From Orlajensenia sp001423545 (GTDB taxonomy: Bacteria; Actinomycetota; Actinomycetes; Actinomycetales; Microbacteriaceae), in the NCBI GenBank assembly GCA_001423545.1, contig LMOK01000002.1:372001-436000 (forward strand): a stretch of DNA of 64,000 bases, given 5' to 3'. The notes below the pieces were generated by a model that ran no database searches, had not been told where the DNA came from, and saw only the letters and a program-made list of their open reading frames with translations. The translations under genes and the position numbers were made by a program. Shown here one piece after another: positions 18,767-27,483 of the stretch; position 1 is the first letter of the stretch; the number at the start of each line of letters is the position of its first letter.

Positions 18767-21700
18767 GTGAGCACCGAAGTAATCGAGCCGGGACGACGCC
18801 CGGCATTGATCCCTACACCGGAAACTGTGACGGGAATCGAGACGCCGGTACTCGACGTTTCGGGTGCGTGGTGGTTCCACTCTGCTCCTGGCGATTTGAC
18901 GGGCATTGATCAAAGCGGTGGCCCGGGATGGATGCCGATCCGTGTGCCGGGCGAACCGGCGATGCAGGGCTTCCAGATCGAGCAGGACGTCGAGATGGGG
19001 TACCGAACCTCCGTGGTCGTTCCCGAGGACTTCGATGCCGGCCCAGTCATCCTGCGTTTCGAGGGGGTCTACAGCTTCGCGCGCGTGTGGGTGAACGGGA
19101 AGTTCGTCGGGGAGCACCTGGGAGGCTTCACTCGCTTCGAGTTCGACGTGACGGACCATATTCGCGTCGGGGAGTCCAACCTGATAGCTGTGGGTGTCAC
19201 AGACCGTTCCGATTCCGTTTCCACGGCGTCGAGTTACGCGGGCCACCCCATCGGAGGCATCCTTCGACCGGTCTTCCTCGTGCATGTGCCCGCGGTGCAT
19301 CTCACGAGATTCCACGTCAGCACCCCGATCGATGATGCGGAAGCTGGCGACGCTCGCCTCGTCATAGATCTCGAGGTTCCGAGTAGCGCCCGCAGTGCGT
19401 CGGTTGGCCTCGAGCTCCGCGACCCTGACGGGCAGCTTGTGGACCTTGGCGAAGGTGGTCAGCTCGAACTGGCGCCGACCGGTCAAGGTCACGTCGCCGT
19501 CGCCCTCTCCGCCGTCTCCCTGTGGTCCGACGAGGCGCCCCACTTATACGAGCTGATCGTGACCGTGGAGGGGGAAACCCCCGTGACCTACCGGCAGAAG
19601 GTCGGGTTCCGCTCGATCGAGGTCGTCGGAAACCGGCTCCTCGTGAACGAGCGAAGCGTGCTGCTCCGCGGGGTCAACCGACACGACATCCACCCGGAAC
19701 TCGGCCGGGCAAGCGACGGCACGCTGGAACGCATCGACCTGGAACTGCTGCAGCAGGCGAACGTCAACTTCGTGCGCACATCCCACTACCCGCCGCATCC
19801 CGCGTTATTGGAGGCCGCGGATGAGCTCGGTATCTATGTCGAGGTGGAGAACGGCGTGTGCTGGGCAGGGCAGTTCGGATGGCCGGCGACGCAGGACGAC
19901 CCGCACCACGCTCCGGAGTATCTGGGTCCCCTCGCCGAGATGGTCGAACGCGATCGCAACCACCCGAGCGTGATCATCTGGTCGATCGGGAACGAGAGCA
20001 CTTGGGGTGAGAACTTTCGGCGTTCCTACGAACTTGTGGCAGCGGCCGACTCCTCGCGACCCGTCATCATGAGCTTTTCGGGCGGGCCAGAAGACATCCT
20101 GAGCTCGCACTACCCGGCTTACGGTGACGACTTGGGCTCGGACAGCAAACCGATGTTGCATGACGAAGTGGTGCACCTGCCGGTCTACCAATCCGGCGAT
20201 CTGCGCCGCGACCCGGGCATCCACGCCGACTGGGCGGGCAGCATCGACGATTTCATGAACCGCCTCCGCCGCGCTGACGGCGGGTTGGGTGTCGCGATCT
20301 GGGGCGGCATCGACGAGCAGTTCCACCTCCCCTCCCGTACGTCAGGCTTCGCGCCTTCCGGCTTCGGGCCGTGGGGTGTGGTCGACGTCTGGAGGCGGCG
20401 CAAGCCGGAATGGTGGGCTCTCCGACGTGCCTACTCACCGATTCGCGTCGAACACGACCCTGAGCGCACGGTGGCCGGTCCAGTGCGAGAGATCACGTTG
20501 CACAACGACCATGTCTTCGCCGATCTCTCAGACTTTGCAGTCGTCTGGAAAGACGCGAATGGGACGGAATCACGAGAGGCGTTGCCGAGCATCGAACCCC
20601 GCGGAACCGGCACACTTGTCATCCCACCGAACGTCGACCACGCTGACTTCCGGTTCGAGACAGTAGGCGGCCAGATCGTCGATCACCATCAGATGCCGAG
20701 TCCCCCGCCGGCGGCCGACCGACGCATCCCGCTGTCGGGTCCGCCTCCGTGGTCGCGCGATGCGGACCGAATCGTCATCGGTGGCGAAGACGGCCCCTTC
20801 ACACTCGTCATAGACGCACAGACGGGGGAGATCATCCATGGTGAAGCCGGTGGCAGAACACTCCTGACCGGAGGCCCATCGCTGCATGCGCCCGGCGTGG
20901 ACCTCGAAACCTGGGAACCGACCGCAGTAACCATCGCTCACGCCGAGCACGCCGTGCACGTGTCCATCGACGGTCGGTCCGGACCGTTCGACGTCCAGAT
21001 CACAATCGCGGTCGACGCAACAGGCCTCCTGGAAATCGCCTACGACCTGCAGGCGCCTCCCGGAGCCGTAAATGGTCGAATCGCGGAGATCGGCCTGGAG
21101 CTGGCGCTCACCGCTGACGCCGACGCAACCACCTGGGAGTCAGACAGCCATGACGGCATTCCCAGCGACGAATATCTCGGACGACCGCGGGGACAGGCCA
21201 CCCGGAACTCACGCCCGGACCCACAACAGTTCGGAGACGAGCACGTCTCCTGGAACGACGTCGTCACAGGGAGCATTGATCGCTCGAACGTCGATGGATG
21301 GAGTCGGGACTTCAGAGCGCGCCGGGATGGCGTCCTACGTCAGCGAGTGCACGGGCCCGACGGCGCCGGGATCGAGCTCAAGGCCGACGGTGTAGTGGGG
21401 ACGCGCCTGTTTCCATCCAGAAAGATTCTTCATCCCGGCGATCCAGGTCTTGAGCTCGATGGCGAGTGGGAGTATCGCGTAGTTGACGGCGGTCTGAACC
21501 AAGGATCTGTCGGTCTTGCCGATCACCGGTGCGACCAGCCAGGCGGTGCCGCGGTCATCCGCTTCCATGGCTCTGGAATCGACTGCATCGGCGCGCTGGG
21601 CCCCGACCTCGGCCTCGTGAACATCACTCTGGACGGCGAGTTGGTGGCCGCAAATGTCGATCTGTTCTCCCCGGTCGACTGCTCCGGTCACGCGATCTAC

Positions 21701-21970
21701 ACCGTCGGTGGACTCCCAGAGGCCGAGCATGAGGTGAGAATCGAGGTCACCGGCCGAGGCAATCGGGCGTCACGCGGTGCTGGAGTTCGGTTGCAGTCCG
21801 GAGAGGTCTTCTCCGCGCAGCCTGAGACACACCTGGCCGTGCTGTCGCGCAGCAACTACCCGGTCAGCGGCTCGTTCGACTGGTTCGATCCCTCCGTTGT
21901 CGAGACCGGCGTCGATGGAGTCGAGGCGCACGGCACGTTCACGATCAGACTCCTCGGCCCCGATCGCTGA
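18767..21970 (+). CDS. Glycoside hydrolase family 2 protein (beta-galactosidase/glucuronidase type)
   Basis: This protein of about 1067 residues hydrolyses beta-glycosides. An N-terminal jelly-roll sugar-binding domain and Ig-like domain (about 30-290) precede a TIM barrel. The GH2 signature is NRHDIHPELGRASDGTLERI...NFVRTSHYPPHP. The acid/base is in SIGNESTWGENF, and a candidate nucleophile Glu is in MLHDEVVHLP. Further beta domains follow, and a C-terminal module of about 150 residues (IRFHGSGIDCIGALGPDLG) resembles the accessory domain found at the end of many GH proteins. There is no signal peptide, so it is cytoplasmic: the substrate is imported first. GTG 18767 is preferred; ATG 18686 is in frame. 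Confidence 0.88.
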   Translation: MSTEVIEPGRRPALIPTPETVTGIETPVLDVSGAWWFHSAPGDLTGIDQSGGPGWMPIRVPGEPAMQGFQIEQDVEMGYRTSVVVPEDFDAGPVILRFEGVYSFARVWVNGKFVGEHLGGFTRFEFDVTDHIRVGESNLIAVGVTDRSDSVSTASSYAGHPIGGILRPVFLVHVPAVHLTRFHVSTPIDDAEAGDARLVIDLEVPSSARSASVGLELRDPDGQLVDLGEGGQLELAPTGQGHVAVALSAVSLWSDEAPHLYELIVTVEGETPVTYRQKVGFRSIEVVGNRLLVNERSVLLRGVNRHDIHPELGRASDGTLERIDLELLQQANVNFVRTSHYPPHPALLEAADELGIYVEVENGVCWAGQFGWPATQDDPHHAPEYLGPLAEMVERDRNHPSVIIWSIGNESTWGENFRRSYELVAAADSSRPVIMSFSGGPEDILSSHYPAYGDDLGSDSKPMLHDEVVHLPVYQSGDLRRDPGIHADWAGSIDDFMNRLRRADGGLGVAIWGGIDEQFHLPSRTSGFAPSGFGPWGVVDVWRRRKPEWWALRRAYSPIRVEHDPERTVAGPVREITLHNDHVFADLSDFAVVWKDANGTESREALPSIEPRGTGTLVIPPNVDHADFRFETVGGQIVDHHQMPSPPPAADRRIPLSGPPPWSRDADRIVIGGEDGPFTLVIDAQTGEIIHGEAGGRTLLTGGPSLHAPGVDLETWEPTAVTIAHAEHAVHVSIDGRSGPFDVQITIAVDATGLLEIAYDLQAPPGAVNGRIAEIGLELALTADADATTWESDSHDGIPSDEYLGRPRGQATRNSRPDPQQFGDEHVSWNDVVTGSIDRSNVDGWSRDFRARRDGVLRQRVHGPDGAGIELKADGVVGTRLFPSRKILHPGDPGLELDGEWEYRVVDGGLNQGSVGLADHRCDQPGGAAVIRFHGSGIDCIGALGPDLGLVNITLDGELVAANVDLFSPVDCSGHAIYTVGGLPEAEHEVRIEVTGRGNRASRGAGVRLQSGEVFSAQPETHLAVLSRSNYPVSGSFDWFDPSVVETGVDGVEAHGTFTIRLLGPDR

Positions 21971-22885
21971 TCAGACGAGCAAGTCCGAGAACCCGATGAT
22001 GAACCGGTCGATCATTGCCAGCTCCTCCTCGTCGAGTGCTCGGGCTGGCGCTCGGCAGACGTCGGTATCCGTGAGGCCGCGGAGGAACGAGATGCGCTTC
22101 TCCGCCGCGATGATCAGTTCCACCGACTGCATCCAGTACGAGATGTACGGAAGCAGCCGAGTGTGGAGATCGATCGCCGTTTCCCGATCGCCTTCCTCCC
22201 AGAGCGCCCAGATCTCCAGGTAGATCTCCGTGAACGAGGAACCGGGCTGGACCCCTACCGCTCCCCGCCTGAGGGCGTCGATGAGTTGAACCCCGGCATA
22301 GCCGACCACAGCGCTTAGCTCGGGGGCTTCCGTGCGGAGGGCGGAGATGAGCTGCCCGGGCGGCGTGGACTCCACTTTCACCTGGACCAGGTTGGGTGAA
22401 TCGACCGCCATCTGCGCGATGATCGCAGCGGTGAGGGCGGTGCCGGTCTGAGCAGGGGCGTACTGCACGACGGCGGGCATTGGCGCGATCGCCTCGAGCA
22501 CATCCTGGATGTGTGTCTGGACGGCCGCCGAGCTCGGCGCGTGCTGGTGCGGCGGCAGGATGTTCACCATGTCCGCTCCGAGCTCGACAGCACGGCGTGC
22601 TCGAGCAACCGCTACCCGGGTGGCGTGGTCGGGCACGGAGATCACGACGACGGTTCCGTCGATCCGGTGCATCCGTTGTACGAGGACGCTCGTGAGCTCG
22701 TCGCGTTCCTCGTCGGTAAGTTTGTAGTACTCGCTCGCGAAGCCGGGATACATGACCGTGCGGATGCCAGCATCCAGCAACCGGTCGATCAGTCGTTCGA
22801 AGCTCGCCACGTCGATCTCGCCGGCGGTGGTGAATGGTGTCTCCACGACTGGGCAGACTCCGTGCACTCGGATGTCGTTGATCAT
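21971..22885 (-). CDS. DapA-family aldolase (2-keto-3-deoxy-aldonate aldolase type)
   Basis: This 304-residue class I aldolase of the DHDPS/NAL family has Schiff-base Lys at residue 170 (NLVQVKVE) and Tyr 142 (VQYAPAQTG) in the usual proton-relay position. Family members cleave 2-keto-3-deoxy sugar acids to pyruvate and an aldehyde. Nine bases downstream of the dehydratase gene, it is the second gene of that operon. Its stop codon abuts the GH2 stop (TGA|TCA, zero gap). With a KDPG-type aldolase nearby, this is probably the non-phosphorylating branch. Confidence 0.85.
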   Translation of the reverse strand: MINDIRVHGVCPVVETPFTTAGEIDVASFERLIDRLLDAGIRTVMYPGFASEYYKLTDEERDELTSVLVQRMHRIDGTVVVISVPDHATRVAVARARRAVELGADMVNILPPHQHAPSSAAVQTHIQDVLEAIAPMPAVVQYAPAQTGTALTAAIIAQMAVDSPNLVQVKVESTPPGQLISALRTEAPELSAVVGYAGVQLIDALRRGAVGVQPGSSFTEIYLEIWALWEEGDRETAIDLHTRLLPYISYWMQSVELIIAAEKRISFLRGLTDTDVCRAPARALDEEELAMIDRFIIGFSDLLV

Positions 22886-22894
22886 CTCGTCCTC

Positions 22895-24706
22895 TCAGAA
22901 TGGTGCGCGTGCGGGCTCGCTGCCGCTGGAACCGACCAGGAAATCGAGGTCGGCACCACGATCGGCCTGGGTGACGTGATCGGTGTAGAGCCGAGTCCAA
23001 CCGCGCCCGGATGGTGGTTGAGGAGTCGCCCAACCCGCACGCCGTCGGTCCAGCTCGGCATCGTCGACCAGCATGTCGAGTCGGCGGTTCGGCACGTCGA
23101 GGACGATCGTGTCACCGGTCTGGACGAAGGCGAGAGGCCCGCCGGCGGCGGATTCGGGTGCGACGTGCAGGACGCAGGTGCCGAACGCGGTCCCACTCAT
23201 CCGGGCATCGGAGATGCGGACCAGATCGCGTACTCCCTGATCGAGGAGCTTCTGCGGCAGCGGGAGGTTGCCGACCTCGGGCATTCCCGGATACCCCTTC
23301 GGCCCGCATCCCCGCACGATGAGGACCGTGTCGGCGGACACGTCCAGATCGGGTTCGCCCATCACGGCGTGGTATTCCTCGAGCGTGTCGAACACGAGGG
23401 CCGGGCCGGTGTGCGTCAGAAGGTTGGGATCGGCAGCACTCACTTTCAGTACTGCGCCGCCTGGTGCGAGGTTCCCGTGGAGCACCGCGGTCCCCGAACC
23501 TGCCGCCTGTACCGGATCATCCAGGTGGCGGATCACCTCGGGGCGGTCGTTGCGTGCACCGGCGATGTTCTCGCCGAGGGTGCGTCCGGTGACGGTGATC
23601 GCGTCACGATGGAGCAGCTCACCGAGTTCGGCGAGGAGTGCGGGAACTCCGCCGGCGTCCGAGAACTCCTCCATCAGGAAGCGTCCGCTGGGCATCAGAT
23701 CGACAAGGAGTGGGATCTGCCGGCTCACCGAATCGATGTCGTCCAGGTCGAGCGGTACGCCGAGTCGACCGGCGATCGCCAGCAGATGGAGGATGGCGTT
23801 CGTCGAGCCGCCGCACGCTGCGTTGACAACGAGGGCGTTCTCGATGGCTTCCCGCGTCATGATCTGCGAGGGGAGTAGTCCCTCTGTGGCAAGCTCGACT
23901 GCCCGTGCGCCGGTGTCTTCGGCGAGCACCATCCGCCGGGAATCGACAGCGGGGAGCGCGGCGCCACCGGGGAGTTGCATACCCAGCGCCTCGGTCAGGC
24001 TGGCCATTGTCGAGGCGGTGCCCATAGTCATGCAATGTCCAGGTGAACGGTTGAGGCAGCTCTCGAACTCGGTGAACTCCTCCTGAGTCACTTCTCCGGC
24101 GCGCAGCGCTTCCGTCATCTTCCAGATGTCGGTGCCACTCCCCACGGTCCGCCCGCGGAATCGACCGTTCAGCATGGGGCCACCGGTCAGGATGATCGAC
24201 GGGATGTCCACGCTCGCCAAAGCCATCAAGGCCGCAGGAGTCGTCTTGTCGCAGCCGGTCAACACCACGACCGCGTCGAGAGGATTGGCGCGGCACAACT
24301 CCTCGAGCTCCATCGCCATCATGTTCCGGTAGAGCATCGTCGACGGGCGCATGAACGGTTCACCCAAGGAGAGGACCGGGAACTCGAGGGCGAATCCTCC
24401 CGACTGCTGTATGCCGCGGCGAACTGCTTCGGCTAGGCCGCGAAGATGCATGTTGCACGGTGTGAGTTCGGACCAGGTGTTCGCGATGCCGATGACCGGA
24501 CGCCCGTCGAACTGCCGGCCGGAGAACCCGGCCTGACGGAAGTGGTGCCGGGCGATGAACCCGTTCTTACCGCCATCCCCAAGCCACGATCGGCTGCGAA
24601 GCCCGGTGGAGCCGAGATTGCGAGCACCTCGCCGCGCCGGCTGGGCCTCGTCTGCTCCAAGCGCAGCTTCCTGTGGGTTCCCACTCTCAGGGGATGGATT
24701 CGACAT
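22895..24706 (-). CDS. IlvD/Edd-family sugar-acid dehydratase
   Basis: The 603-residue enzyme probably converts an aldonate to its 2-keto-3-deoxy acid using an Fe-S cluster. The three predicted cluster cysteines are present: Cys 84 (TPCN), Cys 152 (GCDKTTPA) and Cys 225 (SPGHCMTMGTAST), along with CGGSTNA. The wording GPKGYPGMPEVGN and SDARMSG is typical of the family. The long N-terminus and GLRSRSWLG resemble arabinonate/xylonate/galactonate dehydratases more than the isoleucine-pathway IlvD. It is first in a two-gene operon with the DapA-like aldolase, divergent from the SDR operon. Confidence 0.88.
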   Translation of the reverse strand: MSNPSPESGNPQEAALGADEAQPARRGARNLGSTGLRSRSWLGDGGKNGFIARHHFRQAGFSGRQFDGRPVIGIANTWSELTPCNMHLRGLAEAVRRGIQQSGGFALEFPVLSLGEPFMRPSTMLYRNMMAMELEELCRANPLDAVVVLTGCDKTTPAALMALASVDIPSIILTGGPMLNGRFRGRTVGSGTDIWKMTEALRAGEVTQEEFTEFESCLNRSPGHCMTMGTASTMASLTEALGMQLPGGAALPAVDSRRMVLAEDTGARAVELATEGLLPSQIMTREAIENALVVNAACGGSTNAILHLLAIAGRLGVPLDLDDIDSVSRQIPLLVDLMPSGRFLMEEFSDAGGVPALLAELGELLHRDAITVTGRTLGENIAGARNDRPEVIRHLDDPVQAAGSGTAVLHGNLAPGGAVLKVSAADPNLLTHTGPALVFDTLEEYHAVMGEPDLDVSADTVLIVRGCGPKGYPGMPEVGNLPLPQKLLDQGVRDLVRISDARMSGTAFGTCVLHVAPESAAGGPLAFVQTGDTIVLDVPNRRLDMLVDDAELDRRRAGWATPQPPSGRGWTRLYTDHVTQADRGADLDFLVGSSGSEPARAPF

Positions 24707-24784
24707 GTGATCTCCGGTCGTGTCTTCGTCGACTGCACGGTGACTGACACGCCTCCTCGCTGGGGGAGGCGATGGCCCTCGCTA

Positions 24785-24802
24785 ATAGTATGCTTATACT
24801 AT
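24785..24802. promoter_or_regulatory. Predicted GntR operator 3 (dehydratase/SDR divergent promoter)
   Basis: ATAGTAT (24785-24791) and ATACTAT (24796-24802) are a perfect 7-4-7 palindrome. The first 13 bases, ATAGTATGCTTAT, align with the sites at 14430 and 18639 (consensus ATARTANGMTTAT). It lies between two divergent operons and could control both. Confidence 0.65.
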
Positions 24803-24919
24803 AAGACACTTGCTGATCGACGCACAGCCAACGGCCGCACGCATTCGCATCTGAGGCGGCTGCAAGAATGTCGGCGGACGGCATAGACGCACCCGCCCAA
24901 GAACGAACTGAGGTCACGA

Positions 24920-25657
24920 ATGAGAAGGACGGTTCTCGTCACGGGCGGGGGTCACGGAATCGGCGCCGCGACGGCCCGAGCGTTCGCGGAGATCGGCGAC
25001 GACGTCGTCGTAACTGACATCGACAGCGGCGCCGCGGAAGTCGTCGCTGATGACATCCGCAGGAGCGGCGGAGCGGCGACGTGCCACACCCTCGACGTCT
25101 CCATGACCGCCCACTGGACACGACTCTCCGACGAGCTCAGGAACGCTGGCCGCCCACCCGGGGTCGTGGTGAACAATGCATTCCTACACATCCCAGGCCA
25201 AGCCCACGAGATCGACGACGAACAATGGAACCGCCAGCTGGACGTCACCCTGTCGGGCGTCTGGCGCTCCATCCGAACCTTCCATGACACCTTGACGAGT
25301 GCCCGGGGCAGCATGGTCAACGTCTCCAGTGTCCACGCGCTGCTCGCCTGGCCCGGGTATCCCGCGTACGCCGCGGCGAAAGGCGGCATCGTCGCGCTGA
25401 CCCGGCAACTCTCCTTCGACTACGCACCGCATGTCCGAGTGAACGCAGTCCTGCCGGGCTCCATCGAGACACGGGTCTGGGACGCCGCCAGCCAAGCTGG
25501 GCGGGAGGCCGCTGCCAGGCAGGCAACGCTTGGGCGCCTCGGCAGGCCGGAAGAAGTGGCAGCGGTGATCCGCTTCCTCGCCAGCGAGGATGCTTCATAC
25601 GTCACGGGCGTCGCACTTGCTGTTGACGGCGGCCAGACGACGACGGTGGCGACATGA
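24920..25657 (+). CDS. SDR oxidoreductase, candidate aldose dehydrogenase
   Basis: The 245-residue classical short-chain dehydrogenase has cofactor loop TGGGHGIG at residues 8-15, an acidic residue (Asp 33) after beta-2 that favours NAD, and the catalytic Ser 136/137, Tyr 150 and Lys 154 (YAAAK). The usual NNAG reads NNAF here. In this context it is expected to oxidise a sugar such as galactose, fucose or arabinose to its lactone, feeding the dehydratase. No lactonase gene is present. First gene of a three-gene operon whose members overlap by four bases. Confidence 0.88.
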   Translation: MRRTVLVTGGGHGIGAATARAFAEIGDDVVVTDIDSGAAEVVADDIRRSGGAATCHTLDVSMTAHWTRLSDELRNAGRPPGVVVNNAFLHIPGQAHEIDDEQWNRQLDVTLSGVWRSIRTFHDTLTSARGSMVNVSSVHALLAWPGYPAYAAAKGGIVALTRQLSFDYAPHVRVNAVLPGSIETRVWDAASQAGREAAARQATLGRLGRPEEVAAVIRFLASEDASYVTGVALAVDGGQTTTVAT

Positions 25658-26607
25658 GTCGACTGTTCACCCTGGGCGAAGCGCTCGCCGTGTTCCTCGC
25701 CGACGACTTCGCAGCGGGCCGGATCACACCCCCTGTCGCGAACAGCGACTACAGGCGAATCGTCGCCGGCAGTGAGTCCAACGTCGCCGTCGGAGTCGTG
25801 CGCATGGGTCACGAGGCGACCTTGGTGACACGAGTGGGAACGGATGACTTGGGCGGTTCCGTCTCAACTCAGCTCAGCGGTTGGGGGATCGACGCCCGGA
25901 TCACCAAGGATCCCAGGCCAACCGGTGTGCTCGTTCGCGGCCTCAACGGTGTCGGGGCGATCCACCTACGTGGAGGTTCAGCGGCGACAGCTCTGTCACC
26001 AGAGGATGTCGACCGCGCATGGAGCCCAGACGTGGCGGCCGTGTTCGTAACTGGCATCACGGCCGTACGTTCTCCGAGTGCCGCTAGCGCAGTTGAGCGC
26101 ACGGTTGAGCTCGCTCGCCGGCAAGGGGCGCTCGTCATTGCGGATCCGAACCTGCGCCCTGCTCTTGGGACAGGGACTGAGTACGCCCGTGCCCTCCGCC
26201 CTTTGCGAGGTCGAGTCGATGTGGCGGTCGGAGATCTCGCGGAGCTTGCCGTGCTTGCAGGCACTGAAGAGGATATGGCCGTCAGGGCGCTGCTGGAGAG
26301 CGGTTGTCGTCTGGTAGTCACCAAACTCGGCGCCGCCGGCGTGCGCGCAACCGACGGTGCCCGGGAGATCACCATGCCTTCTGCTGCCACTCGCGTGGTC
26401 GACACGGTCGGCGCGGGCGATTCATTCGCGGCCGGCCTCATCGCGGGCATTCTGGAGGATCTTCCCTTCGAGGATTCCATCGATCTGGGAACCCGTGTGG
26501 CAGCATCCGTCGTCGCCACGGTAGGAGATGTGGAGGGGATTCCCTGGCGTGCCGATCTCGACGCATCTCCGTCGGCACGCTCCGACCAGGTCAGGAGAAA
26601 CGCATGA
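25654..26607 (+). CDS. PfkB-family sugar kinase, probably 2-keto-3-deoxy-aldonate kinase
   Basis: This is a 317-residue ribokinase-fold kinase. The N-terminal substrate region is ESNVAVGVVRMGHEATLVTRVGTDDLG. The C-terminal anion hole with the catalytic Asp is DTVGAGDSFAAGL. KDG kinases belong to this family, and the gene sits between an SDR dehydrogenase and a KDPG-type aldolase, overlapping both by four bases. It would make 2-keto-3-deoxy-6-phospho acid for the next enzyme. Alternative substrates in the family (fructose, ribose) are less likely given the neighbours. Confidence 0.87.
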   Translation: MSRLFTLGEALAVFLADDFAAGRITPPVANSDYRRIVAGSESNVAVGVVRMGHEATLVTRVGTDDLGGSVSTQLSGWGIDARITKDPRPTGVLVRGLNGVGAIHLRGGSAATALSPEDVDRAWSPDVAAVFVTGITAVRSPSAASAVERTVELARRQGALVIADPNLRPALGTGTEYARALRPLRGRVDVAVGDLAELAVLAGTEEDMAVRALLESGCRLVVTKLGAAGVRATDGAREITMPSAATRVVDTVGAGDSFAAGLIAGILEDLPFEDSIDLGTRVAASVVATVGDVEGIPWRADLDASPSARSDQVRRNA

Positions 26608-27215
26608 ACGCAGAAGCCGCCATCCGGGACCAGGGCATCATTGCGATCGTTCGGGCGAAGACCGCGGAGGCGGCGGCCGCGAATGTCCACACCCTTGTGA
26701 TGTCCGGCCTGCGCGCCGTTGAGGTCTCCCTCGTCACCCCCGACGCCTTGGACGTTATCCGCCACGCACAGCGCGAGTGCGGAGCGCGAGCGGCGATTGG
26801 CGTCGGCACCGCAATGAGCGCCCGCGACGTGGAACAAGCTGTTGAGGCGGGCGCTTCATTCGTGGTCGCCCCGACGACCCGGGAAGACGTCATTCGCGCA
26901 GCTGTGGAAGCTGGCGTCGCCGTCCTGCCGGGGGCTGCCACTCCGACGGAAGCGGTGCAGGCGCTGGAGTGGGGTGCGACTTTCGTGAAGCTGTTCCCGG
27001 CATCCCTTTGGTCACTAGATGCTCTCCGGGATGTGCTCGCCGCACTGCCGCAGTTACCTGCAGTTCCAACAGGCGGAGTCAACATCCAGAATGCAGCGGA
27101 CTGGATTCGGGCGGGAGCTGTCGCGCTGGGGGTAGGAAGCGCCCTCACCAGTGCGGAAGACCCGGGACTGCTCGTCCGACGCATGCTCGAGGCCGTTGCT
27201 ACCGCGCGTGGCTGA
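26604..27215 (+). CDS. KDPG/KDPGal aldolase (Eda family)
   Basis: The 203-residue class I aldolase splits 2-keto-3-deoxy-6-phospho-gluconate or -galactonate into pyruvate and glyceraldehyde 3-phosphate. Catalytic Lys 129 lies in FVKLFPA, and Glu 40 in AVEVSLVTPDA is the general acid/base. GIIAIVR and PTGGVN are family signatures. ATG 26604 overlaps the kinase stop (ATGA). Completing a dehydrogenase-kinase-aldolase operon, it supports an Entner-Doudoroff-like route. A terminator overlaps the gene end. Confidence 0.92.
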   Translation: MNAEAAIRDQGIIAIVRAKTAEAAAANVHTLVMSGLRAVEVSLVTPDALDVIRHAQRECGARAAIGVGTAMSARDVEQAVEAGASFVVAPTTREDVIRAAVEAGVAVLPGAATPTEAVQALEWGATFVKLFPASLWSLDALRDVLAALPQLPAVPTGGVNIQNAADWIRAGAVALGVGSALTSAEDPGLLVRRMLEAVATARG

Positions 27216-27234
27216 CGTCGGGTCAGCCACGCGC
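27204..27234 (+). terminator. Terminator of the SDR-kinase-aldolase operon
   Basis: GCGCGTGGCTGAC (from 27204) pairs with GTCAGCCACGCGC (to 27234) around a short loop. The left arm includes the aldolase stop codon. Confidence 0.8.
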
Positions 27235-27483
27235 TCGTGGACGGTGCCATCGCTCACGAAAGGACTCGGGGCGCTACACATGGACTCTGCCTGCTGGCTG
27301 CTGGCGAAAGTGCTTATGGGCGTCCGCATAGGGATACCTCAGCGGTACGCTCACGGGGCGTGAACGACTATAGAGATCAGGTGTCGTTGCGTAGGACGAT
27401 GCTGCCGTTCGCTCCGGTGGCGGAACACCTCGGACGAAGTTGTCCGCTGGCGCCGCAACGGTCCGTCCGCCGCCAGCCTCGAT

